From Corynebacterium meridianum (GTDB taxonomy: Bacteria; Actinomycetota; Actinomycetes; Mycobacteriales; Mycobacteriaceae), in contig NZ_JAEIOS010000009.1 of assembly GCF_016342265.1 (NCBI RefSeq), positions 186,001 through 250,000 on the forward strand: a stretch of DNA of 64,000 nt, given 5' to 3'. The notes beneath the pieces were generated by a model. It made no database searches. It saw only the letters and a list, made by a program, of their open reading frames with translations, and had not been told where the DNA came from. Below, one piece after another: positions 36,541-45,929 of the stretch; the first letter of the stretch is position 1, and each line of letters begins with the position of its first letter. The translations under genes and the position numbers were made by a program.

Positions 36541-38118
36541 ATGGCCGAACAGACCTGGTTCGTCATAGCCATTGTCATATACATGCTCGTCATGCTCGCC
36601 ATCGGCTTCTGGGGCTTCGGCCAGACCGATGAATACGACGACTACGTTCTGGCCGGACGTGGCCTGAACCCGTTCGTAGCCGCGCTCTCCGCAGGCGCCT
36701 CGGACATGTCCGGATGGCTTCTCATGGGCCTCCCGGGAGCTCTGTTCGTCACCGGCTTCTCGGAGTTGTGGATCGCCATCGGACTCCTCATAGGTTGCTG
36801 GGCCAACTGGTTCTGGGTCGCCCCACGCCTACGCAGCTACACGGAGGTCGCGAACAACTCGATCACGATCCCGTCCTTCGTCGAGAACCGGCTGCGCGAC
36901 ACCTCCCACACGCTGCGCATCATCTGCTCCGTCATCATCCTGGTGTTCTTCACCTTCTACGTCTCCGCGGGCATGGTCGCCGGTGGCAAGTACTTCCAGG
37001 CGACCTTCGACGGCGACTACAGCACCGGTCTCCTCGTCGTGGCCATCGTCACCGTCATCTACACCGTCATCGGCGGCTTCCTCGCCGTCTGCTACACCGA
37101 CGCCGTGCAGGGCATGATCATGTTCGCCGCTCTCCTCATCGTCCCGGTGATGGCACTGTTCGTGATGAACGACCCCGGCTCGATCTTCACCTGGGCCACC
37201 ACAAAGGAATACGGTCCCTGGACCGACGGGGAGGTCAACACCCACTACTTCTCGATGATCTCCGGCGTCTCCTTCGCCGCCATCGTCGGCAATCTCGCCT
37301 GGGGCTTCGGCTACTTCGGGCAGCCGCACATCATCGTCCGGTTCATGGCGCTCAGCTCCCCGAAGGAGGCCAAGGCCGGCCGTCGCATCGGCATCGGCTG
37401 GATGCTGCTCTGCGTCATCGGCGCGGCGGCTGTCGCCCTGATCGGCACCTCGTTCTTCGGTCAGGACCCGAACATCGCGATCACCGACCGTGACTCCTAC
37501 GAGACGATCTTCCTCGACATGGCCCGCATCCTGTTCCACCCGCTGATCGCCGGCCTGGTGCTCACCGCCGTGCTGGCCGCCATCATGTCGACCATCTCCT
37601 CGCAGCTGCTGGTCACGTCCTCCGCTCTCATCGAGGATCTGCTGCGCCTGTTCCACAAGCGCCCGATGACCAACCAGAAGCTCGTGTACTACTCCCGGAC
37701 CGCGGTCGTCGCTGTCGCCACGATCGCCGCGATCCTGGCGTGGAACCCGAACGCTTCGATCCTCGGTCTCGTCGGCTTCGCCTGGGCCGGCTTCGGCTCC
37801 GCATTCGGTCCCGTCGTGATCGCGTCGCTCTACTGGCGCCGCCTCAACACGCCCGGCGCCATCGCCGGCATGGCCACCGGTGCACTCGTCTCGTTCATCT
37901 GGGGCCAGTCCCCGCTCGGCGATGTCCTCTACGAGATGGTTCCCGGATTCTTCCTCGCGACCATCGTCATGATCGCCGTATCCCTGATGACCGCTCCCCC
38001 GGCCCGCGACGTCACCGAGGAGTTCGACGAGGCCGCACGCCTCTCGAAGCTCGCGGACGAGAACCCCGAGCTCGCCGTGGAAGAGGTCCAGGCCAAGGCC
38101 GCCAAGGGCGAGATCTAA
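36541..38118 (+). CDS. putP: Sodium/proline symporter
   Basis: A 525-residue sodium:solute symporter with 13 predicted membrane helices. Conserved stretches include the N-terminal YDDYVLAGRGLNPFVAALSAGASDMSGWLLMGLPGALF, which contains the sodium-binding segment, and AAIMSTISSQLLVTSSALIEDLLR in the eighth-ninth helix region. These are typical of PutP rather than pantothenate or glucose symporters. It imports proline for osmoprotection or as carbon and nitrogen source. An AGGAGG ribosome site lies upstream, and a strong terminator follows. Confidence 0.94.
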   Translation: MAEQTWFVIAIVIYMLVMLAIGFWGFGQTDEYDDYVLAGRGLNPFVAALSAGASDMSGWLLMGLPGALFVTGFSELWIAIGLLIGCWANWFWVAPRLRSYTEVANNSITIPSFVENRLRDTSHTLRIICSVIILVFFTFYVSAGMVAGGKYFQATFDGDYSTGLLVVAIVTVIYTVIGGFLAVCYTDAVQGMIMFAALLIVPVMALFVMNDPGSIFTWATTKEYGPWTDGEVNTHYFSMISGVSFAAIVGNLAWGFGYFGQPHIIVRFMALSSPKEAKAGRRIGIGWMLLCVIGAAAVALIGTSFFGQDPNIAITDRDSYETIFLDMARILFHPLIAGLVLTAVLAAIMSTISSQLLVTSSALIEDLLRLFHKRPMTNQKLVYYSRTAVVAVATIAAILAWNPNASILGLVGFAWAGFGSAFGPVVIASLYWRRLNTPGAIAGMATGALVSFIWGQSPLGDVLYEMVPGFFLATIVMIAVSLMTAPPARDVTEEFDEAARLSKLADENPELAVEEVQAKAAKGEI

Positions 38119-38151
38119 CCGGCCACCGTCCTCCTCTGAAGCACGCACGGT

Positions 38152-38182
38152 AGCCCGTCCCACCGTCACGGTGGGACGGGCT
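38152..38182 (+). terminator. Terminator after putP
   Basis: A perfect 14-bp stem AGCCCGTCCCACCG / CGGTGGGACGGGCT with a TCA loop, 33 bases past the putP stop. There is no T-run beyond CTCACC, so partial read-through into the nuclease gene is possible. Confidence 0.75.
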
Positions 38183-38232
38183 CACCGCTGCCCGACGGAA
38201 CCAGACACCGTCCACAGCGGGTCGGAACCTCC

Positions 38233-38934
38233 ATGACCGACACCGCAGCCGTACCACGACCTCCGAAGTGGATCGTCAACATTCTCATTTCGTCGACCCT
38301 GCTGCTCGGGGTGTACACCCTCGCCCCGACGACGGGCCGTATCCCACCGGGGCAGGCACCTCCACCGCCACTGTCGGAGACGCTTCCACTCATCGCCCGC
38401 GTCGAGAACAGGACCGAACACCCCGACTACCAGCGCAACAGCTTCGGTACCGGCTGGGATGCGGCGAACATCGGTACTTTGACATGCACGACACACGAGG
38501 TGATGCTGGCGTCCGAACTCCCGGACGCGATCGTCACCCCCGACTGCACCGTGCATGCCGGACCCGGACGCGATCCGTACTCCGGACGGATGATGACCAC
38601 CGATCACCCGGATCCGGACCAGCGCATAGAGGTCGACCACATCTATCCGCTCGCCGCGGCATGGGACATGGGAGCCTCCGAATGGGACCGGGGAACACGG
38701 ATCCGGTTCGCGAATGACCCCGGGAATCTCGTCGTCGTCACTGCCCGACAGAACCGGGCGAAGTCCGATTCCCTCCCGGCTATCTGGATGCCCAGCGATC
38801 GTTGGGCCCGCTGCTGGTACGTGCGCCGGTTGGCGGCGGTGGCGCGCGACTACCGGTTGCCCATCACGGTCGACGACGCGAAGACGATGCGACGACAGTG
38901 CCTCCTCGCGGGGCTGGCCGATGCGCTCCGTTGA
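38233..38934 (+). CDS. Exported HNH/DUF1524-type nuclease
   Basis: A 233-residue protein. An N-terminal hydrophobic segment (WIVNILISSTLLLGVYTL) is a signal anchor, followed by a Pro-rich linker. The catalytic region reads EVDHIYPLAAAWDMGA, FANDPGNLVVVTARQNRAKSDSLPAIWMP, the His-Asn-x-Lys arrangement of DUF1524/GmrSD-C HNH nucleases. Such short exported versions are common in Corynebacterium and Streptomyces and probably degrade external DNA for nutrition or competition, which is inference. Cysteines in TCTTHE and TPDCTV may form a disulfide, in line with export. The ATG at 38233 is the only good start. Confidence 0.82.
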   Translation: MTDTAAVPRPPKWIVNILISSTLLLGVYTLAPTTGRIPPGQAPPPPLSETLPLIARVENRTEHPDYQRNSFGTGWDAANIGTLTCTTHEVMLASELPDAIVTPDCTVHAGPGRDPYSGRMMTTDHPDPDQRIEVDHIYPLAAAWDMGASEWDRGTRIRFANDPGNLVVVTARQNRAKSDSLPAIWMPSDRWARCWYVRRLAAVARDYRLPITVDDAKTMRRQCLLAGLADALR

Positions 38935-39026
38935 TTCAACCCCACGCTTTGCCCCGGTCACCGCTCGCCGGGTTATGGTGTTCGGTGACCTTCTTTTCCC
39001 CGATCTTCGAGAGGCCGATCCCCGAC

Positions 39027-39527
39027 GTGGACAATCTCATCAGCATTCTGCATGTGCTGGCAGCAATCGTTTTCCTGGGCCCGGTGACCATCGCCGTCTC
39101 CATGTTCCAGGGCCGTGCCCGCGTCGCCCATGACGGTGACAAGCACGCGGTGGGTTCCGCGGCGACGCTGCACCGCATCACCAAAACCTACGGTTTCCTG
39201 TCACTTCTCGTTCCCCTGCTCGGTCTCGGGCTGTTCTTCACCGATACGGCGTTCCTGAAGGACGGCCGCTTCCACGCATCGATCCTCCTGTCCGTCATCG
39301 CCTGGGGAATCCTGTTTTTCCTGATCATCCCCCGTCAGAAGGTGCTGATGGCCGATCTCGGGATCGCCACGGACGATGATGATCCCGCCGCAGCGCTGAA
39401 CGTCGGGACAACCGCGGACACCACGGCAACCGCCGTCGACTGGGCCACCATCACGAAGAAGCTCTCGATGTTCGGTGGCATCTTCTCCCTCCTGTGGTTC
39501 ATCGTCGCTATCTTGATGATGATCTGA
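39027..39527 (+). CDS. DUF2269-family membrane protein
   Basis: A 166-residue integral membrane protein with four hydrophobic segments and a cytoplasmic acidic loop (IATDDDDPAAALNV). The start LISILHVLAAIVFLGPVTIAVSMF and the first-loop pattern ATLHRITKTYGFLSLLVPLLGLGLF match DUF2269. A start at the GTG at 39027 gives the usual DxLxxxLHVLAA beginning; a GTG at 38985 is the alternative. Function is unknown. A strong terminator follows. Confidence 0.78.
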   Translation: MDNLISILHVLAAIVFLGPVTIAVSMFQGRARVAHDGDKHAVGSAATLHRITKTYGFLSLLVPLLGLGLFFTDTAFLKDGRFHASILLSVIAWGILFFLIIPRQKVLMADLGIATDDDDPAAALNVGTTADTTATAVDWATITKKLSMFGGIFSLLWFIVAILMMI

Positions 39528-39561
39528 GTCCACGACCGCGCCCCAGGGGCACAGGAGCACA

Positions 39562-39609
39562 CGAAAAGACCCGCCCACCCGGCTTTGCGCCGGGTCAGAG
39601 CGGGTTTTC
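39562..39609. terminator. Terminator hairpin, convergent genes
   Basis: An inner stem ACCCGGC / GCCGGGT extended by an outer CCCGC / GCGGG, with A-run and T-run flanks, lies between the DUF2269 gene and the leftward secreted-protein gene. It probably works in both directions. Confidence 0.8.
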
Positions 39610-39656
39610 CCATGTTCCAGCCCTAAGCTGATCCCGTTCCGGGACGGAAGCGGAGG

Positions 39657-40151
39657 TCAGCGGGCGGGCGGTGGAAGAATCCGGGAGGACAATCCCTGCA
39701 GGGCATCCGCGGACGGGGAGAAATCAACCAACGGCGTGGGGAGGACGTTGGCCTGTCGGGCGATGATGAGGGCGAGCACGAACAGCCACCCGAATCCGAT
39801 GATGCCGGTGGTTCCCAGCGACGTACTCAGGCTGATGCTCTTACCGGACAGCGACTCGGTGCTGTTCAGGACATTGAAACCCGAGGAGAGCTGGGCTGCG
39901 GAACCTGCCGGTTTCGGCGGGGTGTAGTCCTCCGGAGGAACCACCCGCGCCAGCGGGGCGGCGGGGCGTTCTCCGTTTTCCACGACTGCGGCGTCCCGGT
40001 TCTCCCCGGTGGCCCCGACCGCTACGACAACGGGAACGGCACCGGTTTCCTCGGCAACGGAGACCGGTGCGAGGAGAACCGCAGACATGGACAGGGCAGT
40101 CGCGGCCGCGATACCCGATCGAGTAACTGAGCGACGGAACGAAATATGCAT
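39657..40151 (-). CDS. Secreted tail-anchored small protein
   Basis: A 164-residue protein of unknown function. A signal peptide (MHISFRRSVTRSGIAAATALSMSAVLLAP, cut near VSVAEE) precedes a low-complexity Val/Ala/Pro region. A C-terminal hydrophobic helix (TSLGTTGIIGFGWLFVLALIIA) comes next, and the polar tail RQANVLPTPLVDF and about 20 further residues end the protein. The order signal peptide, disordered spacer, membrane helix, short Pro-containing tail is the same as in the two small secreted proteins at 15-16 kb and the broken HtaA-like gene next door. The ATG at 40151 has GGAAAG upstream. Confidence 0.78.
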   Translation of the reverse strand: MHISFRRSVTRSGIAAATALSMSAVLLAPVSVAEETGAVPVVVAVGATGENRDAAVVENGERPAAPLARVVPPEDYTPPKPAGSAAQLSSGFNVLNSTESLSGKSISLSTSLGTTGIIGFGWLFVLALIIARQANVLPTPLVDFSPSADALQGLSSRILPPPAR

Positions 40152-40409
40152 GGATGGTACTTTCCGGGGGTCGGGGCACCGGGCCGGGGTAGCCGGGTGC
40201 CGTACGAGAGCATGGATCTTCCGGGATGACACCTGAGGTGGGCCGGAGTACTGGGAGCTACTTTACGCGGCACTCGGGAAAGCTAGGCTCCTGGTGATCC
40301 TATCCACTTTCACCGCTCTTTCGTTAGCTGATCCGATTCCGTCATCGGAACGTACCAGCTGTCGGTTCCCGAGTACCGGGCTCGCTTGTGTGGGCCAACC
40401 ACGCGGTGT

Positions 40410-42650
40410 CTAGTGCGGCAACTGCGGAATCTGCATCGGATGCGTGATGAAGTGGAAGATTGCCGCGATCAGGGCCAGCAGAGCGCCGATACCGAGAATG
40501 CTCAGGGGCAGCGACTTCGGGGATGCCACCGACCCGGGAGTTTCACTCTCGGTCGGCCCCGGATTCGGTGGTTTGGTCGGTTCCGGCGACTGAATCTCAG
40601 TCGGTTCCGGAGCTTCCGTCGGCTCCGGGGACTGCGTCTCAGTCAACTCCGGGGTTTCGGTCGTTTCTTCCTGCACAGGAGCGGTGTAATCCATATGGAC
40701 CGGATCCATATCGGAATCCTGCTGACTGGTGGCTGAAGTCGGTGACATCCGTACGAGACCGACGAAGAACTTCTTTCCGACAGCGTCCTGTGGGCGGTCG
40801 ACGATATAGAGCGATCCGTCAGAGAACTCCCTGATTCCCTCGGTGAAGGGGAAACGGGTGTTTTTCACGTGTCGACTGTAGCCGATCTGATCACTGACCC
40901 CGTCGAGTCCATCCGAGGCGGGTTCCACGATCGCGATCTCGCCGGAGCGTCCGGAGGCCACGACGGCGTCACCATCGGTGGGGAAGCCGACACCGGCATA
41001 CTCATCGAATTTGTCCCCGACAACTCCCGCACAGAGGCGGGCGAAGGTCGTGTCGGCCTCGTTGTACCGGTAGAACGCAATCAGGAGTCGTGCCTGATCG
41101 CTCTGTGGCTCAGGACTTTCTGTCCAGGAGATGTTGTTCCAGATGGCGATCAGGTCACCACGCACAGAGACTCCCCTGACACTGTCGGATCCGAGGTGAA
41201 TTCCGTGGATCTCATTCTGCAGGTCAACCATGTCCATGACCGGGGTCACGGTGCCATTGGCGGGATTGATGTGGACAGGTAGGCCGCCGCTGACACTCCT
41301 CATCCTCGTACGCATGGTTTCCGTCTCTCACGTGGATGAAGGTTCCGTCCGGAAGTGCCCTGAGACCGGTACGGTACCCCGAGTTGTACGCCTCCCCGTA
41401 CAGGTACGCGGTGTAGTCGTCGTCCAGTTCCTTGCCGATCACATCGGAGGCCCGGGGCAGCTCCCGGTTCTTCAGGTCTCCTGTGCGGTCGACGGAGATG
41501 AATTCGCCGTGCTGGCGGCCGGCCGTGTACAGAACGCCGAGAACTCCGGAATCTTCCCCGAATGCGGCACCGGTGATTATGTTCCCCACGTCCCGGAATT
41601 CGCCGTCCACTGTGATGGTCGAGGTATCGGGAACGGTAGCGACGACCATGTCACCGGACAACCCGGAGCCGGTCACCGCGACCTTGTGGACAGAGTGGTC
41701 ATCGGACCCGGCGTAGTAGAGACTGTCAGTCTGCCCGCCCCATGCGGCGTCAGAGCTGACACGACTGGGGATCTCCTCACTGAACAGACGTGTCTTGAGG
41801 TCCGCTGAGTATTCCTCTACATGACCGGTATCGTCGTGATTCGCGACGACGATCACGGCTCCGGAGCTGTGCTCGAAAACGCTGACCGCATTCTCCCCGG
41901 GGATATCCGTGATGGCGTCGCTGGTGGCACGGTAGGCGGGCCCCTCAACTCCCCCGTTGAATGTGCCCGGGTAGCTGAAGTTCAGGGGGCGAGATTGCCG
42001 CCCGGGGTGTGGAAGTTTGAGAATGCGGTGTTTCCCTCCCCCCGTCAGAGTTGCGGTGACGTGGTACCAGGTCACCACCCCGTCTTCGCTGTTGAAACGT
42101 CCGGCACCGAGGTTGAGGTCACCGACCAGCACTTCCTCCGGTCCGAACCAGCCACCGTTGCACTGCTTGGTGTGCCGGTTGATGTGCAGCTCGCCTTCCC
42201 CGGAAACCGGGTCGAATACGATGCGGGGTCCGCGAATGTCAGGTCGAGGTCGCACTGACCCCGCACGTAGCCGGTTCCGTCCTGCGGGCAATATTTCATG
42301 AAACTGGCTGTTCAGCGGTACTGCACCTGGATCCGCCCGTCGGCCAGCGTCGACGTAGATATGTAGAGCCACTGGACCGATCCGTTGAGGAAACGGGCTC
42401 CATCGAGAACGTGCTGCGGCTGGTGTCCGTCGACATAGTTGACGAATGAGGAGCCGATACCCCACGCGAGTGCGGGGTGGTCGTCCGGGTAGGACTGCTG
42501 CTTCCCCGGGGTGGGTTCAAGACCGATGGGTGAATTGACGTCCGCCGCGGCGACACTGACGCCGATGGCCGAGGCCAGTGGGCAGACAATGGTGAGTGCT
42601 GCGAGAACCGCCACCGCGGTGCGCGGCAGAGCTCTGGATCTTGAGCTCAT
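40410..42650 (-). pseudogene. HtaA-like surface protein, disrupted by one stop and two frameshifts
   Basis: Three reading frames join into one ancestral protein of about 745 residues. The N-terminus has a signal peptide (MSSRSRALPRTAVAVLAALTIVCPLAS) and then HPALAWGIGSSFVNYVDG, LDLTFADPRIVFD and WYHVTATLTGG, which together look like an HtaA domain (haem-binding surface domain of corynebacteria). A beta-rich middle region, a Pro/Glu/Thr stalk with TESQSPEPT-type repeats and a C-terminal helix (SILGIGALLALIAAIFHFI) with tail THPMQIPQLPH follow. Lesions are an in-frame TGA at 42312-42314, loss of one C in a C-run near 42228 and a frame change near 41290-41310. The HtaA call is from pattern memory and is moderately sure; the disruption is seen directly. 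Sequencing error remains possible. Confidence 0.7.
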
Positions 42651-42825
42651 CGTGTCCGGGTTTCCCTGTTGCCTCCGACGGAAAGGGCAATCCGTGGACG
42701 CGAAGACCCCCCAGGAAACCGCAGACCATCTCATGATTGTTTCAGGTTTTACCCACATTTAAACCAGCATGTTTTAGTCTAGGCCTCCCTTTTTACCGAG
42801 GGGAACACGGTGGCTGAACACACAC

Positions 42826-42869
42826 GAACCCCCTGACCAGCTCAGATTGAGTGTGAGCACGATCAGGGG
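42826..42869 (-). terminator. Hairpin after deaD
   Basis: ACCCCCTGA and TCAGGGGGT pair across a 26-base loop, 54 bases beyond the deaD stop. The T-run is weak, so the call is based on position and stem quality. Confidence 0.5.
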
Positions 42870-42922
42870 GTCAGCTACCCGACGTATCCTCGAGAGGACG
42901 GCGGGCGAAAAACCGGTGGGGC

Positions 42923-45268
42923 CTAGCTGCGCCATCCACCGCGGTCATTGTTGCGGTCAGCGCCGCGGAAACCACCGCGGCCACCACGATCATCACGGTC
43001 AGCGCCGCGGAAACCGCCACGTCCGCCACGATCATCACGGTCACCACCGCGTCCACCACGGAAACCACCGCGACCGCCACGATCATCACGGTCACCACTG
43101 CGGAATCCACCGCCACGACCACCACGATCATCACGGTCACCACCGCGGAATCCACCGCCACGACCACCACGATCATCACGGTCACCACCGCGGAATCCAC
43201 CGCCCCCGGACTGACGCCCGATCGGGGCGTCCGGAGTGTGCTCGAGGTGGATGAGCTGACCGGAGATGCGGGTATCAGAGAGCTTGTCCCAGACCTCGCG
43301 GGGCAGGTCCTTGGGCAACTCGACGAGGGTGTGGTCGACATTGATGGTGATACGACCGACGTCCTGGGACGTCAGTCCACCTTCGTTGGCGAGAGCACCG
43401 ACGATGGCCCCCGGGCGCACATGCTGACGCTTGCCGACCGCGACGCGGTAGACGGAGAGATTCTTGTCGCTCCGGTCGAAGCGGGCATTTCCGCCACGGT
43501 CGCCCCGGTCCGGACGGTCGCCACGATCGAAACGGCCCCCACGGTCGGGACGGTCACCGCGGTCACGATCGCGGTCGAAGCGCTCACGTTCCCGCTTGGG
43601 CTGCTCCTTGAGCAGGAACTCGTTGCCGGCCTGGGCCTGGGTGGCCAGTGCCGCGGCCACGTCCTCGAGCGGCACGTCGTGCTCCTCGGAGTAGGCCTTG
43701 ACCAGATGCCGGAACAGATTGACCTGCTTGTCCTCGAGTGCGGTGGTGATGGAGTCCGCAAACTTCGCCTTGCGGGAGTCGTTGACCTCCTCCACACTGG
43801 GCAGTTCCATCTCATTGAGCGGAGCGTTGGTGGCACGCTCGATGGACTTCAGCATGCGGCGCTCACGGGGGGTGACGAACAGGATCGCCTCACCGGAACG
43901 GCCCGCACGGCCGGTGCGGCCGATGCGGTGGACGTAGCTCTCTGTGTCGTGCGGGATGTCGAAGTTGAGGACATGGCTGATGCGGTCGACGTCGAGGCCA
44001 CGGGCGGCGACATCGGTCGCGACGAGGATGTCGAGACGGCCATCCTTGAGCTGGTCGACGGTACGCTCGCGCTGAGCCTGGGCGATGTCACCGTTGATGG
44101 CGGCGGCGGAGAATCCCCGGGCGCGCAGCTTCTCGGCGACCTCTTCGGTCTCGTGCTTGGTGCGCACGAACACGATCATGGCCTCGATCTCGGTAACCTC
44201 GAGAATGCGGGTCAGAGCGTCGATCTTGTTGCGGTGCGCGACCGAGAGGTAGCGCTGGGTGATGTTGGTGTTGGTACGGGTCTTCGACTTGACGGTGATT
44301 TCCGCCGGGTCGTTGAGGTACTGCTTCGAGATTCGCCGGATACCGTTGGGCATCGTCGCGGAGAACAGGGCCACCTGCTTCTCAGCGGGAGTGTCGGCGA
44401 GAATCGTCTCGACGTCCTCCTGGAAACCCATATTCAGCATCTCGTCGGCCTCGTCGAGCACGAGGTAACGCAGACCGGAGATGTCCAGCGAACCCTTCTG
44501 CAGGTGGTCGATGACGCGGCCCGGGGTACCGACGACAATCTGGGCACCGCGGCGCAGTCCGCCGAGCTGTACGCCGTAGGCCTGGCCGCCGTAGATCGGC
44601 AGGATGTTGATTCGGCCTCCGATGTGATCGGCGAATCCCTGGAATGCGTCGGCGACCTGGAGTGCGAGCTCACGGGTCGGCGCGAGGACGAGTGCCTGGG
44701 GGGCCTTCACCGACGGATCGATGCGAGAGAGGATGGGCAGTGCGAACGCGGCGGTCTTGCCGGTACCGGTCTGTGCCAGTCCGACGACGTCCCTTCCCTC
44801 CATGAGGAGCGGGATCGTCTGGGTCTGGATCGGCGAGGGGGATTCGTAACCGATCTTGCGAACGGCCTCGAGGGTGCGTTCGGGGAGTCCGAGTCCGTCG
44901 AAACCGTTCTCTTCCTTCTCCTCGACCTTCGGCTCCGGGGCCTTCTCCGGGGAGGATTCCGGCTTCTCAGCGGCGGGCTCGGTGGCCTCGGGTGCTTCTT
45001 CGGAGGCCTGTGCGGGGGCGGTCGCCTCGGCGGGGGCCCTGGTAACGGAGGTGATGTCCTCATCGCTGGCGACCGTCACTGTGGCGGTCCCACTGTCGGG
45101 GGTCTCGGTGTTCTGCTCGGGGATGCCGTTCTCGGCACCTGCGTTGACCACGTCATCCAGGGTGATGATCTCATCCGCATCACCGGTGGTATTCACATTG
45201 TTGTCGTTCTGGGCGTTCACTGCGCCATCCTCATTCTTCTGCGCGACTTCATGTTTCGCGCTGCTCAT
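42923..45268 (-). CDS. deaD: ATP-dependent DEAD-box RNA helicase (DeaD/CsdA type) with RGG-rich tail
   Basis: A 781-residue RNA helicase. A 120-residue acidic, low-complexity N-terminus rich in Glu, Ala and Pro precedes the helicase core. The core has the Q-motif FDGLGLPERTLEAVRKIGYESPSPIQTQTIP, motif I AQTGTGKT (about residue 163), motif II LDEADEM, motif III FSATMP and motif VI HRIGRTGRAGRSG. A DbpA-type RNA-binding domain (YRVAVGKRQHVRPGAIVGALANEGGL) and a repetitive Gly/Arg/Asp tail from about residue 686 follow. DeaD helicases aid ribosome assembly and mRNA turnover in the cold. The ATG at 45268 is chosen; the long untranslated stretch upstream fits the leader-based autoregulation known for deaD genes. 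Confidence 0.94.
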   Translation of the reverse strand: MSSAKHEVAQKNEDGAVNAQNDNNVNTTGDADEIITLDDVVNAGAENGIPEQNTETPDSGTATVTVASDEDITSVTRAPAEATAPAQASEEAPEATEPAAEKPESSPEKAPEPKVEEKEENGFDGLGLPERTLEAVRKIGYESPSPIQTQTIPLLMEGRDVVGLAQTGTGKTAAFALPILSRIDPSVKAPQALVLAPTRELALQVADAFQGFADHIGGRINILPIYGGQAYGVQLGGLRRGAQIVVGTPGRVIDHLQKGSLDISGLRYLVLDEADEMLNMGFQEDVETILADTPAEKQVALFSATMPNGIRRISKQYLNDPAEITVKSKTRTNTNITQRYLSVAHRNKIDALTRILEVTEIEAMIVFVRTKHETEEVAEKLRARGFSAAAINGDIAQAQRERTVDQLKDGRLDILVATDVAARGLDVDRISHVLNFDIPHDTESYVHRIGRTGRAGRSGEAILFVTPRERRMLKSIERATNAPLNEMELPSVEEVNDSRKAKFADSITTALEDKQVNLFRHLVKAYSEEHDVPLEDVAAALATQAQAGNEFLLKEQPKRERERFDRDRDRGDRPDRGGRFDRGDRPDRGDRGGNARFDRSDKNLSVYRVAVGKRQHVRPGAIVGALANEGGLTSQDVGRITINVDHTLVELPKDLPREVWDKLSDTRISGQLIHLEHTPDAPIGRQSGGGGFRGGDRDDRGGRGGGFRGGDRDDRGGRGGGFRSGDRDDRGGRGGFRGGRGGDRDDRGGRGGFRGADRDDRGGRGGFRGADRNNDRGGWRS
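42950..43207. repeat. Tandem repeats encoding the RGG tail of DeaD
   Basis: GATCATCACGGTCA recurs at 42988, 43030, 43081, 43126 and 43171. The last three copies are spaced exactly 45 bases and nearly identical; the earlier spacings are 42 and 51. On the coding strand each unit gives GGxFRxGDRDDRGGRG. The spacing is always a multiple of three, so copy-number change would keep the frame. Confidence 0.92.
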
Positions 45269-45929
45269 GTCATTCCGCACGCTGTTCGCGCGGCACACAT
45301 TTTTCTTGTTTTGGTATCGGCACATGCCTTGGGGCCGCACCGACCGGCGGTACCCGGGACTGACGTCCCGGGCTGCCGTGTCCTGCTCGCCACACCTGAG
45401 CCTTGCCGGTCCGCATCTAACAGACAGCCCCTGTCGGGGCGTCTGACTCGTCGATGGGAGATGGTGTCTACGCGGGAGAATCCGCCACAGTCAGCTCCTG
45501 GCGACTGACGACGGATCCCGCGGACACGACACAGCCAGCATCCCGTCGATCCGGCGAGGCCCTACTGGCCTTCGACCGGATCAGGTGTACCAGCACCGGG
45601 GATGCCGGCTGGTGAAAAGCAGTACCCCACCACGGTACGCGCGAAGGCCTCGGTTGGCCAATCCGCAGTTAAACTTGACGCGACTCGGCATCGATGGAAT
45701 GAAGCAACCTCGTGCTAGAAACCACACCCCACCTCTTTCACCAGCGTCAGCTAATTCAAATCACCGAGTTCTACACCGGGTGATTGTACTCTAAATAGAG
45801 TTCACACCTAAAGTTATTCCACATTGACAAAACCCCAACAATAAGACATCACTTAAAAATATCTAGAAGTGAGGAGAAAAAGCAGTTTCCGATTATTTAG
45901 ATAGCCCCATGATTAAAACTCTACCAGTT
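45269..45929. other. deaD leader and start of an AT-rich island
   Basis: About 660 bases with no supported gene. The part to about 45570 is GC-rich and includes the presumed deaD promoter and leader. From about 45650 onward base composition shifts visibly toward AT (for example AAAGTTATTCC, AAAAATATCTAG) and stays so to about 46440. A 69-codon open frame at 45585-45794 has no ribosome site or recognisable features and is not called. Confidence 0.6.

Noticed and set aside
42772-42790. A DtxR-like site upstream of the broken HtaA-like gene
   Set aside because: Only about 12 of 19 positions agree with the consensus, and the site is over 120 bases from the start codon; too weak to list as a feature.
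42950-43207. Regular repeats that could suggest a CRISPR array
   Set aside because: There are no unique spacers; the units are contiguous, in frame with deaD and encode its RGG tail. No cas genes are present.
43238-45508. A 756-codon open frame antisense to deaD
   Set aside because: No ribosome site and no recognisable domain; it mirrors the codon bias of the helicase gene.
45585-45794. A 69-codon plus-strand open frame in the AT-rich island
   Set aside because: No ribosome site, no hydrophobic or domain pattern, and biased toward basic residues as expected of random sequence.
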